In this document: piece by piece, positions 16,330 through 20,990 of the stretch
Layout of the letters: each line of letters starts with the position of its first letter
How positions within the stretch are numbered: the stretch's first letter is position 1
Assembly: GCA_964468125.1 (NCBI GenBank)
Contig: CAYXVF010000105.1
Location: 1-20,990 of the forward strand
Origin: CAYXVF01 sp964468125
GTDB lineage: Bacteria > Myxococcota > XYA12-FULL-58-9 > CAYXVF01
Direction of reading: 5' to 3'
Length of the DNA stretch: 20,990 bases
Program-made: the position numbers and the translations under genes
The notes under the pieces: model-generated
Databases searched by the model: none
The model's input: the letters and a program-made list of their open reading frames with translations, nothing else
Told to the model about the DNA's origin: nothing

Positions 16330-17313
16330 ATGTCGAAGCTCGCTCCCGTCACCTGTCTCGTGCTCCTCCTGTCTTCCACCCCTGCCGCAGCAGAGGTCTG
16401 CGTGACTCTCGATGAAGCCAGCGACACACTTCAGCCGGGCGACCAAAAAGCGGTCGTCAAAGTGGTCGAGTCCGCCTTCCGCCAAGAGGGAGAAACGGTG
16501 GTGCCACCGCCCTGCGGCGAGCTCTACACCATCTACAACCTGAAGCTCGGAAAGAGCGTGCAGGCGGTGATGAATGGGCCGCGGGGCGAGCGCAGCGGCC
16601 GGGTGAACACGATCGAAGACCTGCCCCGGATCTATAGCCAGATGGTTCGCTCGTTGATCGCGGGCACGCCGATGACTAACGACGGTTCGATCGCCCGCGA
16701 CAACGTAACGATGGATCAGGCAGCCCCCCGTCGGGCCGCTGCGGATTCGATGTGGTATCTGCGTCTCGGAGCCGGGAGCATTCTCGGCGGCGAGTTCGAT
16801 TGGGGTCCGAGCATCGGGTTTGGATACCGCTACGAGCTCGACCACTTCGGCATCGATGCGTCGGCGAACATCTACATCGGTACGGATCGCGACGTGGAAA
16901 ACGACGAGACGGACGTCGGCATTTCGGGCAGCTTGCTCAAGCTCATGGGACTCTACTTCTTCGACGCGCGCGGCAACTCATCGCCCTACGTTGGGCTCGG
17001 AATCAGCTATGGCGGCGCGGCGATCGTCGACCAGATCGGAAACCCGGAAGACCCAAACGAGACAGTCACCGACACCTTCGCGGGCGGCGGTCTCCAGGGC
17101 GAGGTCACCCTCGGCTACGAGCTCCTGCGCGCCAGCACGATCCGCATGTTCATCGCCTTTGACGCGACTTTGCCCTTCTATCGATCCACCAGAGACATCG
17201 TCTTCGCTGACACGAGCGAAACCCGCTACACCCCAACCCTCGGGCTCTCCCTCGGCTTCGGCTTCGGTAGCTCGAACGCTCAGAACATCAACGTAACCCA
17301 GACCAACTACTGA
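16330..17313 (+). CDS. Outer-membrane beta-barrel-like protein
   Basis: The 327-residue product starts with a cleavable signal (LAPVTCLVLLLSSTPAAA, cleavage near residue 21), with no lipobox. Residues 22-140 form a soluble N-terminal region with two cysteines, CVTLDEASDTL and PPCGELYTIYNLKLG. This looks like the kind of domain in which a hydrophobic Val/Lys pattern precedes a membrane barrel. From about 145 to the end, alternating strands with aromatic ends (WYLRLGAGSILGGEFDWGPSIGFGY, SPYVGLGISYGGA, TPTLGLSLGFGFG) suggest a small barrel of the opacity/OmpW size. It ends in Tyr rather than the classic Phe. The ATG follows AGGAG. It is divergent from the aromatic-fusion operon (186 bases between). 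The specific role is unknown; an uptake pore for that pathway is only a guess. Confidence 0.7.
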   Translation: MSKLAPVTCLVLLLSSTPAAAEVCVTLDEASDTLQPGDQKAVVKVVESAFRQEGETVVPPPCGELYTIYNLKLGKSVQAVMNGPRGERSGRVNTIEDLPRIYSQMVRSLIAGTPMTNDGSIARDNVTMDQAAPRRAAADSMWYLRLGAGSILGGEFDWGPSIGFGYRYELDHFGIDASANIYIGTDRDVENDETDVGISGSLLKLMGLYFFDARGNSSPYVGLGISYGGAAIVDQIGNPEDPNETVTDTFAGGGLQGEVTLGYELLRASTIRMFIAFDATLPFYRSTRDIVFADTSETRYTPTLGLSLGFGFGSSNAQNINVTQTNY

Positions 17314-17357
17314 CACTCAACGTCGATCGCGCAGGTCTTGTCTTTTAAAGCGATCGC

Positions 17358-17369
17358 ATTGCGCGCAAT
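17358..17369. repeat. Perfect 12-bp palindrome
   Basis: ATTGCGCGCAAT reads the same on both strands. It adjoins GCGATCGC (17350-17357), and CGATCGC also occurs at 17324-17330, so several short dyads are packed downstream of the barrel-protein gene. They could form a 3' hairpin of that transcript or be protein-binding sites. Confidence 0.4.
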
Positions 17370-17430
17370 CAAATCCATTCAAGCGATTGTTCGATTTTAG
17401 CGCAGATTCCGTCATATTCCGCGGAGTGTG

Positions 17431-17446
17431 CATAATTAAAATTATG
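17431..17446. promoter_or_regulatory. AT-rich operator-like palindrome
   Basis: CATAATT-AA-AATTATG is a perfect 7-bp dyad with a two-base centre, in a stretch of unusually low GC for this window and 75 bases before the acyltransferase start. Its form suits a dimeric repressor site near a promoter. Confidence 0.4.
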
Positions 17447-17455
17447 TTTATTCGT

Positions 17456-17520
17456 TTCTCTATGCCGGCTCATGACCCAGATCAGGTTGGTCCCGTCTCG
17501 AACGGGAGTAGGGTCGTGCC
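17456..17520 (+). promoter_or_regulatory. Structured 5' leader of the acyltransferase gene; minus-strand complement resembles part of a TPP riboswitch
   Basis: On the plus strand, TCCCGT/ACGGGA (17491-17496 with 17502-17507) forms a hairpin with a 5-base loop. An outer stem pairs CATGACCC (17471-17478) with GGGTCGTG (17511-17518), directly before the ATG at 17521, which would cover the purine-rich ribosome-binding region. On the minus strand the same bases read AACCTGATCTGG, then GTCATG, CCGGC and TAGAGAA. This closely follows the 3' half of thiamine-pyrophosphate riboswitches, but the CTGAGA half is poor and no thiamine gene follows. Either reading is tentative. Confidence 0.35.
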
Positions 17521-18369
17521 ATGTGGTCGCTTCACCCTGATCGTGTCGATGCCCTTGCCCGGATATTCTTCAGCCACGGTGACTGGGAGCACCTCCAGGA
17601 GCTGCAGGTGGCCGACGAGGGCTACGGCTACGACGCTTTTGGCGCGCACCCGGCCTGGATGCGCCTCGGCTATGCCACCCTCAAGCCGCTCTACGACGTC
17701 TGGTTTCGGGTCAGCTCGAGCGGCGCGATGAACATTCCCGACGACGGGGGGGCGATCCTCGTCTCGAACCACAGCGGCGCCCTCCCCTTCGACGCAATGA
17801 TGCTCGCCTGCGACGTTGGGATGAAGACCTCGCCTCCGCGGCCTCTGCGCGTCGCGGTGGATCATTTCGTGCCCCGGTTGCCGCTGGTGAGCGTGTTCTA
17901 CTGGCGTGTTGGCGCGATCGGAGGCAGCCGCGAAAACGTGCGACACCTGTTGGAGCGCGGCGAGCTCATCGGTTTGTTCCCCGAGGGGGTTCCAGGGATC
18001 GGCAAGCGCTTTTCCGAGCGCTATCAGATCCGCACCTGGCGCGAGGGGCACGCGGAGCTCGCGATTCGCCATCGCGTGCCGGTCATTCCGACGGCCGTCA
18101 TCGGGGCGGAGGAGCAAATGCCGCAGCTCGCTCGGATCCCGTTGCCCAAGCAGACAGGCGTGCCTTATTTCCCGCTGACACTGACTCCCTTCCCTCTGCC
18201 GGTGAAGTACCACATCTACTACGGTGAGCCGATCGACCTGTTTTCCGATACGGAGCCGAACGACGCGAGAAATCCGGAGCTCGTTCACGAGCGGGCCGAG
18301 CGAGTGCGAGAGGCGGTCCAGGCGCTCATCGCACGCGGTCTAGAGGAACGCCGGGGAGTCTTCGGATGA
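17521..18369 (+). CDS. PlsC-like lysophospholipid/glycerol acyltransferase
   Basis: The 282-residue protein transfers an acyl chain to a glycerol-lipid or similar acceptor at the membrane. The catalytic block SNHSGALPFDA places His84 and Asp91 six residues apart, as in the DGAT/TMEM68-like side of the PlsC superfamily rather than strict HX4D. The acyltransferase FPEG motif is at 153-156 (GLFPEGVPGIGK), and VPVIPTAVIGAEEQMPQL is the following conserved block. The hydrophobic N-terminal third may associate with the membrane, but no clear transmembrane helix is seen. The next gene overlaps by four bases (ATGA), so the two are translationally coupled. Its leader can fold over the ribosome-binding site. 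Confidence 0.88.
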   Translation: MWSLHPDRVDALARIFFSHGDWEHLQELQVADEGYGYDAFGAHPAWMRLGYATLKPLYDVWFRVSSSGAMNIPDDGGAILVSNHSGALPFDAMMLACDVGMKTSPPRPLRVAVDHFVPRLPLVSVFYWRVGAIGGSRENVRHLLERGELIGLFPEGVPGIGKRFSERYQIRTWREGHAELAIRHRVPVIPTAVIGAEEQMPQLARIPLPKQTGVPYFPLTLTPFPLPVKYHIYYGEPIDLFSDTEPNDARNPELVHERAERVREAVQALIARGLEERRGVFG

Positions 18370-19316
18370 GGCGCTATCTCGTCACGGGCGCTACGACCCC
18401 GGTGGGCGAGCAGCTCGTCGGTCGGCTCCTCGATCGTGGCGCCGAGCACGTCCTCGCGGTCGGCGTCGAGCCGCTGGAAGCCACGATCTTTCGTCCTGGG
18501 CCGCGTCTCACCTACGAGCGAGCGGACCTCACGCACGCTCGACGGGTGCGTGAGCTCATGTTCGGCCCGGCACGACGGCTCGAGATCGACACGTTGGTCC
18601 ACATGGCCCTTCACCGGGACGCGGCGCGCAGAGGCTCAGGCGTTTGGAAGCTCAATGTCGCGCTCACGCGACTCCTCATCCATCTCGCCGAAGAACACCC
18701 GACCTTCGAGCGCTTCATCCTGAAGAGCCACTCGGAGATCTACCGGGTGCGCCCTGACGCGCCCGCCGTGATTCCCGAGCACCACCCCCTCGAGCTCTCG
18801 CCGCGGGCGCCCCAATGGGTGCGCGATCGGGTGGAGGCGGACCTCACCACCTGCACCCGTATGGGGATGTCGCAGCTGCAGATCGCCGTGCTCCGAGTCG
18901 CCGAGTGTCTGGCTCCCCACGTGGGCAGTCAGCTCTACGACTACCTCTCTTCGCGCGTGTGCTTTTCGCCACTTGGCTTCGATCCGATGATGAACCTGAT
19001 CAGCGTGAGCGACGTGGTGGAGGGGCTCTACCTCGCGGCAACAGCCGAGGCCGAAGGCGTCTTCAACCTTCCGGGGCTCGACACGCTACCGCTTTCCGAG
19101 CTCATTCGCCGCTGGCACTGCGTGGAAATCCCGCTGCCCGATTTCGTCCTGGGCCCACTCTACGCAGCGCGTGCGACACTGAGAGGCCATCGCTTTCGCT
19201 ACGACATGAACCGATGGCGTTTCCACTTCAACGCGATTTTAGACGGCACACGGTCCCGCGATCTCTTGGGCTACGAGCCTCGGGTTTCCGTCTTCGAGGA
19301 GCGCGGCACCGCGTAA
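18366..19316 (+). CDS. NAD-dependent epimerase/SDR-like protein with substituted active site
   Basis: The 316-residue protein has the extended-SDR Rossmann fold: MRRYLVTGATTPVGEQL with the glycine motif at 8-14, an acidic ERADL (the Asp after strand 3) and VHMALHRD. The LISVSDVVEGLYLA and VFNLPG blocks match epimerases. Where the family has Y-x-x-x-K, this protein reads W151-V-R-D-R155 (PQWVRDRVEADL), so the normal proton-transfer Tyr and Lys seem absent. It may bind NAD(P) and a lipid or sugar ligand without the usual catalysis, or use other residues. It starts in the ATGA overlap with the acyltransferase. A comparable pair, as I recall, is Rv0501/Rv0502 of Mycobacterium. Its 3' end overlaps FAN1 by 46 bases. 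Confidence 0.85.
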   Translation: MRRYLVTGATTPVGEQLVGRLLDRGAEHVLAVGVEPLEATIFRPGPRLTYERADLTHARRVRELMFGPARRLEIDTLVHMALHRDAARRGSGVWKLNVALTRLLIHLAEEHPTFERFILKSHSEIYRVRPDAPAVIPEHHPLELSPRAPQWVRDRVEADLTTCTRMGMSQLQIAVLRVAECLAPHVGSQLYDYLSSRVCFSPLGFDPMMNLISVSDVVEGLYLAATAEAEGVFNLPGLDTLPLSELIRRWHCVEIPLPDFVLGPLYAARATLRGHRFRYDMNRWRFHFNAILDGTRSRDLLGYEPRVSVFEERGTA

Positions 19317-20953
19317 TTCGCGCGCTCGACGCGAAGAACGCGCGCGGGGATCGCCAGGCGACGGAATGTTCCGAGCCAATGCAGCTGCTGCACCGAGAGC
19401 GCATCGTTTTCGGACTTCACCTCCACCAGCTCGTACTGCTCCTCGCCCCAAACGAACAGGTCGGGAAAGCCCGTAGACCCGTTTCCCAAGTCGCGCGCCA
19501 TTTCCGTCAGCACCGCGCGAAGCGCAGGAAAAGGCAGGCGGTCAAACGCGACTTTGACCACCGCGAGCAGCGCGTCGTCCCAGGTGACCATCGGGTTCGT
19601 CGTTCCGCGCTTGTCTTCGATCCGACGCGCTAGACGTCGAGCTCCGTCATCGCCCTCAAACGTTTTCAATGCGCGCTCGATGGCTTCCCGTCGTCGCTCG
19701 AAGAACCCCTGCTCCCGTAGATCTGAGGGACCGCGCTGGAGCGGATGGTGCAATGCGCAGGCCTCTTCATCGAAGAGCACTTCCCAAAGCAGCAGACCAA
19801 AGAGTGCGCGCCACAGACGATTCTCGACGTGGACGGCGCCGAGGCCATCCGAGACAAAGCGGCGTACGACCGCCGACTCCACCGCCTCCCCGGGGAGGAG
19901 CTCAACCCGCAGGAGCTCGGCCGAACGAAGGGTCTCCGTCGTGCGCTTGCGCCGACGTTTCCGCAGAATTCGGTCACTGAAATCTTCCGCGAACAGACGC
20001 TCCTCGGCGCAGCGCGGGGACTGGCGGATCTCTTCACAGACCGCGAGGGCCGCGGCCGACTCCTTCAGCCGGTAGTGCACGCGCGCGCGCCTCTCCCGCG
20101 CCGGTGGCGCCGAAGCGAGCTTGTAGGCATGGAGCGCGATCGGATCGAGCTTCTCCCGCTCGAGCGCACGGCCAACTCTCACAAACATGCGGTCCAAGGT
20201 GCTGCGGGCGGCGGGACCGAGAGGACCGCGAGCGCACGCCCATTCTAGGAGCCAGGCGAAGACCGCATCGGGGGGCTCGGTTTCACCCCGGACGGACAGC
20301 TCCCGCGCCGCCCGGGCGACGTCGAGGCACTCGTCGAGCGCGTGCCGGTTCGCAAAACGCGGAGTCAGACGCGCCACGTCGTAGTGCTCGAGACGCACGT
20401 GCCCGACGTCTCGAACGACAAACTCAGAGAGGTGCCCTCTGAGCGAGCCGAAGAACATGAACATGAGCGCCTCGACCGTCTCCACGTGTGCGAGGCGAAC
20501 CACGGGCCAACGTTCGAGGAGAAGCGGAAGAACTCGCCGCGCCGGCGCGTCGATCACCGCCGCCCAGACGACGTCACGCTTTGCCCGTTTGGGGAGCGTG
20601 ACTCTCAGGGTCTCGAGAACACTTCGCCACTCCCTCAGGTTGAAACGCGACGTGAGCTCGATCAGCGCATCCACATTGTCCGAGCCGAGCGAGAACACGA
20701 AGCCTTCAGCCAGGAGCTCGTTGATCGCGCATGCGTCCAGCTCCGGATAGGCCAGCCGGTCCAGACGAAAGAGCTCGCCGCGCCGATTGTTCATACGCAC
20801 GAAGAGCGCGCGCGCATCCTCGGAAAGCGCTCGGAACGCCTCGACGAAACCCGCTTCCTTCTCGGTCCAGAGGCCCGCGTACTGCTCTTCCACGTGTGCG
20901 AGCAGGCTCTCGAAATGCGCGAGGTAGTACTTCGGCTCGAGCTCCACTGCCAT
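19271..20953 (-). CDS. fan1: FAN1-type structure-specific nuclease (VRR-NUC domain)
   Basis: The 560-residue product matches bacterial homologues of Fanconi-associated nuclease 1, which cuts flapped and cross-link-containing DNA. The start KYYLAHFESLLAHVEEQYAGL, followed by ALFVRMNNRRGELFRLDRLAYPEL, is the SAP-like N-terminal block of the family. The middle is helical and TPR-like. The C-terminal VRR-NUC domain is a PD-(D/E)XK nuclease with Asp498 in GFPDLF, Glu511 and Lys513 in ELVEVKSENDALS. Length is that of the known bacterial form (about 550-560). The ATG at 20953 has no strong ribosome-binding site, and the window ends 37 bases upstream, so a slightly earlier start cannot be excluded. 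It probably repairs interstrand cross-links. Confidence 0.92.
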   Translation of the reverse strand: MAVELEPKYYLAHFESLLAHVEEQYAGLWTEKEAGFVEAFRALSEDARALFVRMNNRRGELFRLDRLAYPELDACAINELLAEGFVFSLGSDNVDALIELTSRFNLREWRSVLETLRVTLPKRAKRDVVWAAVIDAPARRVLPLLLERWPVVRLAHVETVEALMFMFFGSLRGHLSEFVVRDVGHVRLEHYDVARLTPRFANRHALDECLDVARAARELSVRGETEPPDAVFAWLLEWACARGPLGPAARSTLDRMFVRVGRALEREKLDPIALHAYKLASAPPARERRARVHYRLKESAAALAVCEEIRQSPRCAEERLFAEDFSDRILRKRRRKRTTETLRSAELLRVELLPGEAVESAVVRRFVSDGLGAVHVENRLWRALFGLLLWEVLFDEEACALHHPLQRGPSDLREQGFFERRREAIERALKTFEGDDGARRLARRIEDKRGTTNPMVTWDDALLAVVKVAFDRLPFPALRAVLTEMARDLGNGSTGFPDLFVWGEEQYELVEVKSENDALSVQQLHWLGTFRRLAIPARVLRVERANYAVPRSSKTETRGS

Positions 20954-20990
20954 GGGCGCACGCTAGCACGGGAGCACCACAAAAAACGGT

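Noticed and set aside
16225..16845. 206-codon minus-strand frame upstream of the fused gene
   Set aside because: Antisense to the signal peptide and soluble region of the barrel protein; no start signal or motif.
17350..17357. GCGATCGC as a HIP1-type iterated palindrome
   Set aside because: Only a single copy was noticed in this intergenic region and the window is not cyanobacterial in content; an 8-bp GC-rich palindrome can occur by chance.

Overview
The window is about 21 kb of high-GC DNA with tightly packed genes. The base composition, the rpsA-ihfB pair, a bacterial FAN1 nuclease and several lipoprotein/outer-membrane proteins suggest a Myxococcota or 'deltaproteobacterial' relative. 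That assignment is inferred from gene content only. A run of exactly 100 N at 13512-13611 shows this is a draft or metagenome-derived scaffold. I saw no tRNA, rRNA, CRISPR array, insertion sequence or phage gene.

Layout. 1-2305: remnant of an FG-GAP/VCBS-like protein, a monomeric sarcosine oxidase-type flavoenzyme (+), and a frameshifted lipoprotein gene (-). 2496-3491: coiled-coil protein of unknown function (+). 3495-6391: information-processing block on the minus strand: rpsU with a good promoter, rpsA (six S1 domains) and ihfB (HU/IHF protein with an added acidic tail). 6414-8727: hypothetical protein, GNAT acetyltransferase and LysR regulator (all -). 8828-9748: a lipid-anchored metallo-beta-lactamase-fold hydrolase (+) transcribed away from the LysR gene, with palindromes at the LysR start. 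9760-11679: PAS-PAS hybrid histidine kinase (-), divergent from crtE, a geranylgeranyl-diphosphate-type prenyl synthase (11853-12716, +).

12742-16143 is the most striking part: a two-gene minus-strand operon. Its first gene is one continuous reading frame joining a maleylacetate reductase-like domain, an alpha/beta-hydrolase (carboxylesterase) domain and a homogentisate 1,2-dioxygenase domain. The second is a glutathione S-transferase that overlaps it by 4 bases. This looks like an aromatic ring-cleavage pathway packed into one polypeptide plus a partner. The N gap removes the part of the dioxygenase that normally carries the iron ligands.

16330-17313 is an outer-membrane beta-barrel-like protein (+). 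It is followed by an AT-rich intergenic region with nested palindromes and a structured leader. Then comes a two-gene operon of a PlsC-like acyltransferase and an NAD-dependent epimerase-like protein with substituted catalytic residues (17521-19316, +). The window closes with FAN1 (19271-20953, -), whose 3' end overlaps the epimerase gene by 46 bases.
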